Assembly (NCBI GenBank): GCA_009781515.1
Contig: WQXY01000025.1
Span: 1-32,205, forward strand
Length of the DNA stretch: 32,205 nucleotides
Direction: 5' to 3'
DNA from: Oscillospiraceae bacterium
Lineage (GTDB): Bacteria; Bacillota; Clostridia; Oscillospirales; Oscillospiraceae
In this document: positions 13,612 to 21,670 of the stretch, piece by piece
Position numbering within the stretch: the first letter of the stretch is position 1
How the letters are laid out: every line of letters starts with the position of its first letter
Made by a program: the position numbers and the translations under genes
The notes under the pieces: generated by a model
What the model was told of the DNA's origin: nothing
Seen by the model: only the letters and a program-made list of their open reading frames with translations
The model's database searches: none

Positions 13612-15291
13612 TCACCCGTTGCTTGTTTGTGTGCGGATTTGAGCGCGTTTGATTTTTCCGCTGATTGTTTTCGGCAGTTCGTCTACAAACTCCACTATTC
13701 TCGGGTATTTGTAGGGGGCTGTCATTTTTTTGACAAAATCTTGAAGTTCTTTAACAAGCTCGTCTGATGCTGCAAACCCTTTATTAAGCACAACAGTTGC
13801 TTTTACAACCTGCCCGCGCTTCGGGTCGGGAGCACCCGTAACAGCACATTCGAGAACAGCTTCATGCTCGGAGAGAACGCTTTCCACTTCAAACGGACCT
13901 ATACGATATCCTGAGCATTTTATCATATCGTCATTTCTGCCGACAAACCAGTAATAACCGTCGGGGTCACGCCATGCGGTATCGCCGGTATCATACACAT
14001 TTTCTCCGGACGCGTCCGGGGCAAATGCTTCGGCTGTCAGCTTATCGTCCATATAGTAACCCTTAAACAGTCCCACAGCATTTGTGTTTCGTATGATAAT
14101 CCGACCTTCCTCACCGTCCTCACATGTGTTTCCGTTTGTGTCTACAAGGTCAACATCGTACAGCGGGGCAGGCTTGCCCATTGAGCCGGGCTTTGGCTTA
14201 AACCACGGGAAGTTTGCAATAAGGACTGTAGACTCGGACTGCCCGAAGCCCTCATACATATCAAGACCCCAAAGGTCTTTTATCTTGTTGAAAATCTCGG
14301 GGCTGAGTGGTTCACCCGCGTTGCCGCAATGCTCAATCGCACTAAAGTCATAGGCATCCATCCCCTCAGCGAGCATAAACCGAAACATGGTGGGCGGTGC
14401 GCAAAATGTGGCTATGCGGTACTTCTCAAGCCGCTCCATGACATTTTTCGGAACGAACTTATCCATATCGTATGCAAAAATCGGTGCTCCGCAAATAAAC
14501 TGACCGTAAATCTTGCCCCAACCGAACTTAGCCCAGCCGGAGTCCGACATAGAGTTATGCAGCTTATCCTCACGTACCTGCTGCCAGTATTTTGCCGTCA
14601 CTATATGGCCGAGCGGGTGCGTAAAATCATGCAGCACCATTTTCGGCATTCCTGTTGTTCCCGACGTGAAATATATAAGCATCGGGTCTGTTATTTCTAT
14701 TGCATCGGCACCTGCAGGGCGCGGGAATACATCGCTTTGCTTTGCAATCGCGTCATTAAATGTAAGCCAGCCGTCGCGTTTGCCGGGTGTGAGTATTTTT
14801 ATTTTAATTGTCGGGCACTGCGGCAGAGCTTCTTCCATTTGTGCGGCGATAAAATTATCGCTGTCGCTGTAGCACACAACCGCTTTGATTTTTGCCGAGT
14901 TTGCACGGTAAATAATATCTTTTGCAGTCAGCTGCATGGTTGCGGGGATTATCACAGCGCCAAGCTTACACAGCGCAATCGCCGTTATCCAGTATTCAAA
15001 GCGCTGACGAAGCACGCACATAACAACATCGCCTTTTCCGATACCAAGGCTCCTAAAATAATTGGCGGCTTGATTTGAAAGCCTGCTGAGCCCCCCAAAT
15101 GTAAAGCTCCGCTCGTTATTCTCCGTATTATCATCGCACCACATTAACGCAAGCTTGTCGGGAGAAAGCTCCGCCCAGCCATCAACTATATCAAACCCGA
15201 AGTTGAAGTTATCCGGTATATTGATTGTGAAGTTTTTTATGAAATCATCGTAAGAGTCGAAGTCTATTCTCGGTAGGTATTTATTTAACAT
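13612..15291 (-). CDS. AMP-forming acyl-CoA synthetase (medium-chain type)
   Basis: Adenylate-forming ligase of 559 aa that activates a carboxylic acid with ATP and CoA. The P-loop YFTSGTTGMPK lies at 207-217, MYEGFGQSE (motif A5) near 349, VYDTGDTAW with GRNDDMIKCSGYRIGPFEVE (A7-A8 hinge) near 440-480, and the catalytic lysine motif KTISGKIKR near 541-549. The N-terminal GWAELSPDKLAL and the overall length match the medium-chain/acetyl-CoA-synthetase-like group common in gut Clostridia. The start ATG follows AGGAG by 7 nt. It lies 17 nt downstream of the XRE-cupin gene, a frequent clostridial pairing in which the regulator probably senses an acyl ligand and controls the synthetase. The exact fatty or aromatic acid is unknown. 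Confidence 0.92.
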   Translation of the reverse strand: MLNKYLPRIDFDSYDDFIKNFTINIPDNFNFGFDIVDGWAELSPDKLALMWCDDNTENNERSFTFGGLSRLSNQAANYFRSLGIGKGDVVMCVLRQRFEYWITAIALCKLGAVIIPATMQLTAKDIIYRANSAKIKAVVCYSDSDNFIAAQMEEALPQCPTIKIKILTPGKRDGWLTFNDAIAKQSDVFPRPAGADAIEITDPMLIYFTSGTTGMPKMVLHDFTHPLGHIVTAKYWQQVREDKLHNSMSDSGWAKFGWGKIYGQFICGAPIFAYDMDKFVPKNVMERLEKYRIATFCAPPTMFRFMLAEGMDAYDFSAIEHCGNAGEPLSPEIFNKIKDLWGLDMYEGFGQSESTVLIANFPWFKPKPGSMGKPAPLYDVDLVDTNGNTCEDGEEGRIIIRNTNAVGLFKGYYMDDKLTAEAFAPDASGENVYDTGDTAWRDPDGYYWFVGRNDDMIKCSGYRIGPFEVESVLSEHEAVLECAVTGAPDPKRGQVVKATVVLNKGFAASDELVKELQDFVKKMTAPYKYPRIVEFVDELPKTISGKIKRAQIRTQTSNG

Positions 15292-15308
15292 GGATATCTC
15301 CTGCTTCT

Positions 15309-15860
15309 TTACTCTGTTATTACTGTTAAAAATCTTGCCTTTTCCGTTCCGATTGCTTTTTGACCGTGCGGGTGCGTCGGGTCAAAATACACTGCGTCCC
15401 CTGCGTTTAGCACGACTTCCTTATCGTCATATGTTATGGCAATCGCACCCTCGAGCACAATATTAAACTCCTGCCCGCCATGAGCGACGAGAGCCGCGTC
15501 GGGCTGTCCCGGTTCGAGCGTAACAAGAAGCGGCTCCATAACCTTTCCGCTAAAGCGCGGTGCAAGGTTTTCAAACATATATCCCGGATAACGGTCGATG
15601 GTTTGACCTTTTCCTCGGCGGCAAACCTGCAAGGTTGATATATGTGCCTGTTCACCCGTTAAAATCTCGGACATGTCAACGCCGAATTTTTGCGAAATAT
15701 GATAGAGCACACTAATCGGGATATTTTTACCGCTTGTTTCATACTCAATGTATGTTGCAAGCTCCACGCCCGTTTCTTTTGCCATATCTTCCTGCGACAG
15801 CTCGAAAATCTCACGAAGCTCACGAATACGCTCCGATATCATCTGATACTTTTCTTCCAC
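15309..15860 (-). CDS. XRE-family regulator with cupin domain
   Basis: Transcription factor of 183 aa. The N-terminal helix-turn-helix spans about 8-62 (LREIFELSQEDMAKETGVELATYIEYETSGKNIPISVLYHISQKFGV). The C-terminal cupin_2 domain spans about 105-180 (GQEFNIVLEGAIAITYDDKEVVLNAGDAVYFDPTHPHG), where small carboxylates or acyl derivatives may bind. An earlier in-frame GTG at 15867-15869 abuts the GGAGG at 15870-15874, so the GTG at 15858-15860, 9 nt from the GGAGG, is the better start. It heads the operon with the acyl-CoA synthetase and is divergent from a P-type ATPase gene. The intergenic palindrome CTTGTCAAG (15911-15919), overlapping its own -35 box, could be its operator. Confidence 0.88.
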   Translation of the reverse strand: MEEKYQMISERIRELREIFELSQEDMAKETGVELATYIEYETSGKNIPISVLYHISQKFGVDMSEILTGEQAHISTLQVCRRGKGQTIDRYPGYMFENLAPRFSGKVMEPLLVTLEPGQPDAALVAHGGQEFNIVLEGAIAITYDDKEVVLNAGDAVYFDPTHPHGQKAIGTEKARFLTVITE

Positions 15861-15889
15861 TCTACCCACCTCCTTATTCTTCTCTAAAA

Positions 15890-15918
15890 ATTTAACCGTA
15901 TAATACTTTGCTTGTCAA
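15890..15918 (-). promoter_or_regulatory. Promoter of the XRE-cupin / acyl-CoA synthetase operon
   Basis: On the minus strand, consensus TTGACA (complement of 15913-15918) and TTAAAT (complement of 15890-15895) are 17 nt apart. The -35 box lies in the small palindrome CTTGTCAAG and overlaps the upstream edge of the divergent promoter. Confidence 0.5.
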
Positions 15919-15936
15919 GTGTAATTGTGATAGAAT
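15909..15936 (+). promoter_or_regulatory. Extended -10 promoter of the P-type ATPase gene
   Basis: TTGCTT at 15909-15914, 16-nt spacing and an extended -10 TGATAGAAT (TAGAAT at 15931-15936). The start would be near 15943, which excludes the in-frame TTG at 15908 and the ATG at 15935 as start codons of the ATPase. Confidence 0.5.
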
Positions 15937-15967
15937 GCCACTGATTTTAGATATGCGAGGTGCGTCA

Positions 15968-18367
15968 GTGGCGGTTAAATCTGATACAGTACGATTAAAC
16001 AGAGTGTTACCAAGGGTCGAAGCTGCTGCTACGGCAGGGCTTACACATGAACAGGCACGGGAGCGCTTTGATAACGGATATGCCAATATCGGTCCGGACT
16101 CCGCAGGAAAAACAGTCGGACAGGTAATAAAAGGGCATGTCTTTACTTATTTTAACTTAGTTTTCCTATTACTTGGACTTTGCACGTTATTTTGGGGTTC
16201 AATCGGGAACATATTTTTTATAAACGTCGTTATAATCAATACAGTTATCGGTATTATACAAGAACTCCGCTCAAGGGCTGCTCTCTCTAAGCTGACCTTT
16301 ATGTCAATGCCACAAGCAACTGCAATCAGAAACGGCGAGCAGATATCCATTCCCGCGGAGGCAACTGTGCTTGATGATGTTGTTGTTTTTTCGTCGGGTC
16401 AGCAGATTTATGCCGATGCTATTGTGCTTGAGGGTGAATGTCAGGTAAACGAGGCACTTGTCACAGGCGAAGCGGACGAGATTACAAAAAACAAGGGTGA
16501 CGCACTGCTGTCGGGAAGCTTTATCGTTTCGGGCGAATGTATTGCACGGCTTGATAAGGTCGGCGAGGACTCCTTTGTTGCAAAATTAACGATTGATGCG
16601 AAAAAATCACGCAACAAGCTTTCTTCGGGCAGCATGGTTTCCGCACTTAAACGCCTTGTGCAGGTAATCGGCATAGTAATCGTACCGCTCGGCATAACAA
16701 TGTTTATATTGCAAGCACACGGTTATGAGGTTCAAAATGCGGTAGACAGCACAGTTGCGGCATTGGTCGGTATGATACCCGACGGTTTGTACCTGCTTGT
16801 TTCAATTACGCTAACAGTCAGCGTTTTGAGGCTTGCCCGCAAACGCACACTTGTGCAGGAAATGGGCTGTGTTGAAACTCTTGCACGCGTTGATGTGCTC
16901 TGCGTTGATAAAACCGGCACTATAACCGAAAACGCCATGGAAGTTAAAGAAATCGCCCTCTTGTGCGAGGAGCGTTATAACGCCGATGATATCGACAGAA
17001 TTATCGCAGATTATGTCGGCAACATGCCCTCGGAAAACGAAACAATGGCAGCGATACAGTCATATATGAATACCCCTGCAACAAGGGGTGCAGTTAAAAC
17101 AATGCCGTTTTCCTCTGCGGTCAAATACGGCGGTGTGTCCTTTAGCAGCAGCGAGTCATATCTGCTTGGTGCTCCCGAGCGGATTTTACAAACACAATAC
17201 TATAAATACCAAAGCATAATAGAAGCACACTCGGCACGAGGCTATCGTGTGCTGCTGCTTGCCTTATACGATAAAAATATCAACGAAAAGCTTGACGCGA
17301 GCCGTCTTATGCCTCTTGCACTTATACTTATTTCCAACCGTGTGCGCGCGGAAGCTCCAAGCACATTTGAGTTTTTTGCTAAGCAGGGTGTAAAAATCAT
17401 AGTTATATCGGGCGATAATCCTATGACGGTTTCGCAAATTGCACGGGAAGCGGGTATTGAGGGCGCTGAGCGGTATATTGACGCGGTGGAGCTCACAACT
17501 GAGCGGAAAATCAGGCGCGCTGTTGAGGATTATGTTATTTTTGGGCGTGTAACGCCCGACCAAAAAAGAAAGCTTGTCCGCGCTCTCAAAAAAGCAGGGC
17601 ACACGGTTGCAATGACCGGCGACGGCGTCAATGATGTCCTCGCATTAAAAGACGCCAATTGCAGCATCGCAATGGCATCAGGCAGTGAGGTTGCAAGTCA
17701 GGTTGCCGACATTGTGCTACTCGACTCCGACTTTTCGGCAATGCCTGCCGTTGTTATGGAGGGGCGCCGTGTTATCAATAACCTGCAACGCTCTGCTTCG
17801 CTGTTTATAATGAAAAATATTTTTTCATTCCTGTTCGCCTGTACCATTACGATACCGTTTTTGTCACTGTTTCCCATGGAGGGCTTGCAGTTTACACTGT
17901 ACAACACTATGATTATCGGTATTCCGTCGTTCATTCTTGCAATGGAGCCGAACTACAGCATTGTCAGCGGCAGATTTCTGATAAATGTATTTCGCAGTGC
18001 CTTGCCTGCGGGGCTTGCTTCCTTTGCGGCTTTGACTGCTATTTTCCTCTTGTACAGAAACATAGATATTCCAATCGTCGAAATGCAAACCATGTCTGTT
18101 ATCTCTATTACATTCGTTGGTTTTCTGATGCTGCTCCGTTTGTGCAATCCTTTTAATAAGCTGCGTATAGCACTTCTTATAGGAATGCTCATTGCGTTTA
18201 TCGGAGGCTTTCTGCTCTTTAGCGGTACAATCAATATATTGCCCGAGGAGTTTGTCAAACTGACACTGCTCAGCGGTTCAAACATACTGTGGCTTCTCGG
18301 TGTCTGCGCTGCAGCTACCCCGATATTTTTACTGCTGACGTATATAACGAGGGTACGAAAGGCATAG
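15968..18367 (+). CDS. Cation-translocating P-type ATPase (CtpE-like)
   Basis: Integral membrane pump of 799 aa, driven by ATP. The phosphorylation motif DKTGT has its aspartate at 314. TGEAD near 167 replaces the actuator motif TGES. The fourth-helix motif reads MIPDGLYLL (about 269-277), nucleotide-domain LLGAPERI, P-domain GDNPMTVSQIA and hinge GDGVNDVLALKDAN. About ten membrane helices are present, six of them after the P domain. The small nucleotide domain and the PDGL motif resemble CtpE-type pumps for divalent cations, so Ca2+ (or Mg2+) transport is an inference. The GTG at 15968 is preceded by GCGAGG at good spacing and lies after the predicted transcription start. Up to 20 extra residues would be added if the TTG at 15908 were used. 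It is divergent from the XRE-cupin gene. Confidence 0.88.
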   Translation: MAVKSDTVRLNRVLPRVEAAATAGLTHEQARERFDNGYANIGPDSAGKTVGQVIKGHVFTYFNLVFLLLGLCTLFWGSIGNIFFINVVIINTVIGIIQELRSRAALSKLTFMSMPQATAIRNGEQISIPAEATVLDDVVVFSSGQQIYADAIVLEGECQVNEALVTGEADEITKNKGDALLSGSFIVSGECIARLDKVGEDSFVAKLTIDAKKSRNKLSSGSMVSALKRLVQVIGIVIVPLGITMFILQAHGYEVQNAVDSTVAALVGMIPDGLYLLVSITLTVSVLRLARKRTLVQEMGCVETLARVDVLCVDKTGTITENAMEVKEIALLCEERYNADDIDRIIADYVGNMPSENETMAAIQSYMNTPATRGAVKTMPFSSAVKYGGVSFSSSESYLLGAPERILQTQYYKYQSIIEAHSARGYRVLLLALYDKNINEKLDASRLMPLALILISNRVRAEAPSTFEFFAKQGVKIIVISGDNPMTVSQIAREAGIEGAERYIDAVELTTERKIRRAVEDYVIFGRVTPDQKRKLVRALKKAGHTVAMTGDGVNDVLALKDANCSIAMASGSEVASQVADIVLLDSDFSAMPAVVMEGRRVINNLQRSASLFIMKNIFSFLFACTITIPFLSLFPMEGLQFTLYNTMIIGIPSFILAMEPNYSIVSGRFLINVFRSALPAGLASFAALTAIFLLYRNIDIPIVEMQTMSVISITFVGFLMLLRLCNPFNKLRIALLIGMLIAFIGGFLLFSGTINILPEEFVKLTLLSGSNILWLLGVCAAATPIFLLLTYITRVRKA

Positions 18368-18394
18368 GGGAACTTAATACACTGTACTGTAAAA

Positions 18395-18669
18395 ACACAA
18401 AAACCAACCCCGCATCCGTCCATTGCGAATGCGGGGCTACTCGTGGTACTCAAATATCAACAGAGTTTTACCACCTTTCTATTTTCGAACCCTTCTTGTC
18501 TACCAACACCTGTCTCCGATGCAGCACACGCACACCATACAATCCCCTAAGGGTACCGGCGGTCTCTCTCCGCGGTTGTGCCATTTGGTCAAAATGACCC
18601 TGTCTGCCATGAACCGGTAGTTCCAATAAACGCTAAGAGGGCCCGATTACTGTGTAAAGGTCTTTGCGT
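18395..18669 (-). ncRNA. Independent structured RNA of about 275 nt, class not identified
   Basis: The region between two convergent genes has a strong minus-strand promoter (18676-18704), a predicted start near 18669 and a terminator hairpin at 18408-18436 with a T-rich tail to about 18391. No open frame fits. The RNA contains several local stems, for example GGTCA-TTT-TGACC and GCGG-AGAGAGA-CCGC, and longer-range pairings such as ACCTTT with AAAGGT and CCCTCTT with AAGAAGGG between its 5' and 3' parts. It lacks the SRP core (GGTCAGGTCCGGAAGG), the RNase P core (GAGGAAAGTCC) and a tRNA-like end. A 6S RNA or an unlisted clostridial RNA remains possible. Confidence 0.6.
18408..18436 (-). terminator. 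Terminator of the 275-nt RNA
   Basis: On the minus strand the CCCCGCAT and ATGCGGGG arms (8 bp, 13-nt loop) are followed by TTGGTTTTTGTGTTTTT. The plus strand has no U-run after the stem, so the terminator serves the minus-strand RNA. Confidence 0.7.
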
Positions 18670-18675
18670 ATGTAC

Positions 18676-18704
18676 AATATAGCATAAGATTATGTGCTTG
18701 TCAA
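18676..18704 (-). promoter_or_regulatory. Near-consensus promoter of the 275-nt RNA
   Basis: On the minus strand, TTGACA (complement of 18699-18704) and TATATT (complement of 18676-18681) are spaced by exactly 17 nt. It starts about 20 nt after the mtnA stop codon. Confidence 0.75.
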
Positions 18705-18723
18705 CACTTTTTTTGTTTATTTT

Positions 18724-19752
18724 TTACAAATTTTGCTGAAATTTTCCATTTTCTGTGATAATTGCTGTAATCAGGGCATTTGGCGTGACATCAAATGACG
18801 GGTTATAGCAACTGACACTTTTGGGCGCCATTGGTTTTGCATAAAACATCTCTTTAATTTCATCGGGACTTCGCAGTTCAATCTCTATATCTGCGCCTGT
18901 CGGGCAGTTCATATCAATGGTTGTGGAGGGTCCAAAAATATAAAACGGAATGCCGTAATGCTTCGCCAATATCGCAAGACCGCTTGTGCCTATCTTGTTT
19001 GCGACATCACCGTTTGCCGCGATACGGTCGCAGCCTGCAAACACCGCATCTATCTTCCCCTCACTCATTACAATACTCGCCATATTGTCACATATCAGCG
19101 TACAGTCAATACCAAGCTCGCACAGTTCATACGAGGTCAGACGCGCTCCCTGCAAAAGCGGACGCGTTTCGTTTATATATGCGTGCAGCTTCATGCCTCG
19201 CTCATGCCCCAAGATGATAGGTCCTAAACCCGTGCCGTATTTTGAAGTCGCAAGAGGTCCTGCATTGCACTGCGTCATTATGCCATAGCCGTCTTTTATT
19301 AAAGCAAGCCCTTGCTCCGATATCTTTTTGCACATGTTTACATCTTCATTATAAATATCATCGGCTTTGGCTCTCATGGCTTCGATTATTTGCGTAACAG
19401 GAGCATTTGACATACCCTCTACCATATCAGTCATTCTTTTTAGCTGAGTTTCCAAGTTGACCGCCGTTGGTCTCGATGAATTAAGATATTTACTTTGTTT
19501 GCTCATTTCTGCCAAAAATATCTCATAATCATCGGTTTTTATCTGTGTTGCCAAAACGAACAGTGCGTACGCCGCAAAAATGCCGATTGCCGGAGCTCCG
19601 CGAACACGCAGGCTGTATATCGCTTCATACATTTCTTCTGCCGTGCGAAGCGTAATGTATTTTGTTTCGTTCGGCAATGCAGTCTGGTCGATGATTATAA
19701 CAGCCGCTCCGTCGTCACTGAGTCTTATGTTAATTAATTTTCTATTTTTCAT
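18724..19752 (-). CDS. mtnA: Methylthioribose-1-phosphate isomerase
   Basis: Isomerase of 342 aa that converts S-methyl-5-thioribose 1-phosphate to the ribulose form in methionine salvage. It is an eIF2B-like fold protein. Visible motifs are RGAPAIG (51-57), [11 protein letters not shown] with catalytic Cys162 (160-170), [17 protein letters not shown] (194-210) and [18 protein letters not shown] with catalytic Asp242 (239-256). Length is normal. A TTG at 19756-19758 lies directly after GGAGG, so the ATG at 19750-19752, six bases further on, is the better start. No other methionine-salvage gene (mtnK, mtnB and so on) lies beside it, so it may also serve a methylthioribose or deoxyribose shunt. 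A promoter with CTAACA and an extended -10 TGGTATCAT may lie at about 19773-19802. Confidence 0.93.
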   Translation of the reverse strand: MKNRKLINIRLSDDGAAVIIIDQTALPNETKYITLRTAEEMYEAIYSLRVRGAPAIGIFAAYALFVLATQIKTDDYEIFLAEMSKQSKYLNSSRPTAVNLETQLKRMTDMVEGMSNAPVTQIIEAMRAKADDIYNEDVNMCKKISEQGLALIKDGYGIMTQCNAGPLATSKYGTGLGPIILGHERGMKLHAYINETRPLLQGARLTSYELCELGIDCTLICDNMASIVMSEGKIDAVFAGCDRIAANGDVANKIGTSGLAILAKHYGIPFYIFGPSTTIDMNCPTGADIEIELRSPDEIKEMFYAKPMAPKSVSCYNPSFDVTPNALITAIITENGKFQQNL

Positions 19753-19808
19753 ATCCAACCTCCAAATAAATGAATGATACCATAAAAAACAAGTATTTGT
19801 TAGACATG

Positions 19809-19890
19809 TATGAGCGGTTTGCTATGGATTTTTGCGAAAGTAGGGCGACGAGACCCGCTTGCAGCAAAAATTCAGAGCAAATTGCTCATA
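19809..19890. repeat. Long imperfect palindrome between mtnA and hrcA
   Basis: TATGAGC-GGTTTGCT at the left pairs with AGCAAATT-GCTCATA at the right. An inner pair GGATTTTTGC / GCAAAAATTC extends the stem and a GGGCG/CCCGC-like core caps it. The stretch is non-coding and may be a dispersed element or an upstream terminator. The remaining intergenic sequence holds the mtnA and hrcA promoters. Confidence 0.5.
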
Positions 19891-19934
19891 TATGGCTTCT
19901 ATTAGAACAATAACAGAAATATATACAATAGTGC

Positions 19935-19963
19935 TTGACAAGTATCGCAGGGGGTGGTATCTT
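19935..19963 (+). promoter_or_regulatory. Promoter of the hrcA heat-shock operon
   Basis: TTGACA at 19935-19940 and an extended -10 (TGG-TATCTT, hexamer 19958-19963) are spaced by 17 nt. A TATAAT at 19963-19968 would need a 22-nt spacer and is less likely. The start falls in the CIRCE operator, as expected for HrcA repression. Confidence 0.65.
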
Positions 19964-19967
19964 ATAA

Positions 19968-19994
19968 TTAGCACTCTCGGTCGTCGAGTGCTAA
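19968..19994 (+). promoter_or_regulatory. CIRCE operator (HrcA binding site)
   Basis: TTAGCACTC, nine bases, GAGTGCTAA: a perfect match to the consensus CIRCE inverted repeat. It lies 21 nt before the hrcA start codon and overlaps the predicted transcription start, so HrcA represses its own operon here. Confidence 0.97.
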
Positions 19995-20015
19995 AGTAAA
20001 CGGACGAGGTTTACG

Positions 20016-21104
20016 ATGTATCTCAGTGAGAGGAAAAAAAGTATATTACGCACCGTTGTTGAACTGTATGTTAAAACAGCGGAGCCGATAGGGTCAAAGG
20101 CTGTTGTCGAGGCGTTGGGTTCTACGCTCTCGTCGGCGACGGTACGCAGTGATATGTCCGAGTTAGAAAATCTCGGACTTTTGGAAAAACCGCACACATC
20201 TGCCGGAAGAATACCCTCATCACTCGGATATCGTCTTTACGTCAACGAGTTGATGCTTAGCCGAAACATTTCAAACGACGATGCGATTGTCATCAACAGC
20301 ACGCTTGACGGCAGCCTCGCAGTCAGACCGCATCTTCTCGACGAGGTCGGAAGTCTGACATCACGGCTTACAACTTACCCCGCATACGCCATGACCTCAT
20401 CAACGGGCATTATCAGCATCGCAAGGTTCGATTTCATCTATGTTGACTCATACACGTTTATAATCGTGGCTCTGCTCAGCAATGACACGGTAAAAAATAA
20501 GCTTGTTCACCTCACGGCTCCTTTTGACCCGAAAATACTGCAAAAGCTTACAGCAATATTTAATGCGAGCTTTACGGGAATTCCCGAAGAACGTGTCACA
20601 CCTACTCTCATTATGGCAACCGAACGGGCTGTCGGCGACACAAGCGGCATAGTCACAATAGTTGCAGGCTTTGTAATCGAACTGCTTGTTGAAGCAAAAG
20701 CGATTGGGGCAAGTTTTACCGGAGCGGTCAATCTTTTGGACCACCCCGAGTACCGCGACATCGACAAGGCACAGCGGATTATACGATACCTTTCAGATGT
20801 AAACGAACTCGTTCGACTGCCCTCGCCGGACATTGCTGGTGAAGTAAAAATCACCATAGGTCCGGAAAACCTTGCCGAGCAGCTCAAAGACTCAAGTGTT
20901 GTTGCGGTAAGATATGATGCAGGCGGCGATATGCAAGGGCTAATCGGAGTGGTAGGTCCGACACGAATGGATTATTCCAAAGTCGCAACACACCTTTCAT
21001 ACATAGCAAAAGGACTCAGCCTGCTGCTCTCCGGCACTAATCCTCTCGTTTCGGGTGCAGCAAAAACAAGCAAGATAGGAGATGAAGACATTGGCGAAAA
21101 CTAA
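20016..21104 (+). CDS. hrcA: Heat-inducible transcription repressor HrcA
   Basis: Repressor of class I heat-shock genes, 362 aa. The N-terminal winged helix spans about 1-75 (LSERKKSILRTVVELYVKTAEPIGSKAV, SSATVRSDMSELENLGLLEKPHTSAGRIPSSLGYRLYV), the hallmark of HrcA. The C-terminal GAF-like dimerisation part ends with MDYSKVATHLSYIAKGLSLLL. It binds the CIRCE site directly upstream and depends on GroEL for activity in known systems. Length is close to the family norm of about 340. The start ATG follows GGACGAGG. The gene overlaps grpE at its 3' end. Confidence 0.96.
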   Translation: MYLSERKKSILRTVVELYVKTAEPIGSKAVVEALGSTLSSATVRSDMSELENLGLLEKPHTSAGRIPSSLGYRLYVNELMLSRNISNDDAIVINSTLDGSLAVRPHLLDEVGSLTSRLTTYPAYAMTSSTGIISIARFDFIYVDSYTFIIVALLSNDTVKNKLVHLTAPFDPKILQKLTAIFNASFTGIPEERVTPTLIMATERAVGDTSGIVTIVAGFVIELLVEAKAIGASFTGAVNLLDHPEYRDIDKAQRIIRYLSDVNELVRLPSPDIAGEVKITIGPENLAEQLKDSSVVAVRYDAGGDMQGLIGVVGPTRMDYSKVATHLSYIAKGLSLLLSGTNPLVSGAAKTSKIGDEDIGEN

Positions 21105-21615
21105 AAATTCAGAAGATACGGCAAAAACTGCCGATATTGAAATAGAAACTGAAGAAAACACAAAGGCTGCAGATGAAGCAGTCGAAAAAGAGACAAGCGA
21201 GCAAGCCGCAATTGACAAAGATAAATACTTACGCCTTGCAGCCGAGTATGACAACTTCCGTAAGCGCAGCGCAAAGGAACGCGAAACAACATACAGCGAC
21301 GCCCGCACAGACGCAATTTCAAGACTTCTGCCCGTATATGACAATTTAGAGCGTGCGCTAAAAATGGAATGTACCGACGAAGCTTACTACAAAGGCGTAG
21401 AGCTGATAATGCAGCAGCTCACAGAGATTTTTGAGGACATGGGAGTCCGTCATATACCCGCAGCCGGCGAGCCGTTTGACCCCAACCGCCATAATGCGGT
21501 AATGAAAATCGTAGATCCAAACTTTGGCGAGGGAATAATCACCGAAGAATATCAAAAAGGCTTTACATTGGGTGACAGGGTAATACGTTTTTCTACTGTT
21601 GTCGTAGCAAACTGA
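21091..21615 (+). CDS. grpE: Nucleotide exchange factor GrpE
   Basis: Co-chaperone of DnaK, about 174 aa. The N-terminal third is acidic and low complexity (DTAKTADIEIETEENTKAA). The long coiled-coil helix follows (LAAEYDNFRKRSAKERE), then the C-terminal beta-wing with PAAGEPFDPNRHNAV and GFTLGDRVIRFSTVVVAN, the GrpE signature. GGAG at 21078-21081 has the ATG at 21082 directly against it, so the TTG at 21091, 9 nt away, gives the better start (MAKTKNSED). Use of the ATG would add three residues. The start lies inside the hrcA 3' end, so translation is coupled. Confidence 0.93.
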   Translation: MAKTKNSEDTAKTADIEIETEENTKAADEAVEKETSEQAAIDKDKYLRLAAEYDNFRKRSAKERETTYSDARTDAISRLLPVYDNLERALKMECTDEAYYKGVELIMQQLTEIFEDMGVRHIPAAGEPFDPNRHNAVMKIVDPNFGEGIITEEYQKGFTLGDRVIRFSTVVVAN

Positions 21616-21670
21616 CCCGAAGCCCAAAACATTAAACAAACATTCAATACATTTCAGGAGGTAAAAAGAA

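Noticed and set aside
14329..15078. A 249-codon open frame on the plus strand opposite the acyl-CoA synthetase
   Set aside because: It is cysteine/histidine-rich nonsense created by the GC pattern of the real minus-strand gene, which has every family motif intact.
18395..18669. SRP RNA, RNase P RNA or tmRNA identity for the 275-nt RNA
   Set aside because: The core motifs GGTCAGGTCCGGAAGG, GAGGAAAGTCC and a tRNA-like end are absent on both strands.
19753..19900. A SAM-type riboswitch upstream of mtnA
   Set aside because: No S-box core sequence was found. The palindrome at 19809-19890 has a single extended stem and lies upstream of the likely mtnA promoter.
19963..19968. TATAAT as the -10 box of the hrcA operon
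   Set aside because: It would be 22 nt from TTGACA. The overlapping extended -10 TGGTATCTT at 17-nt spacing fits better.
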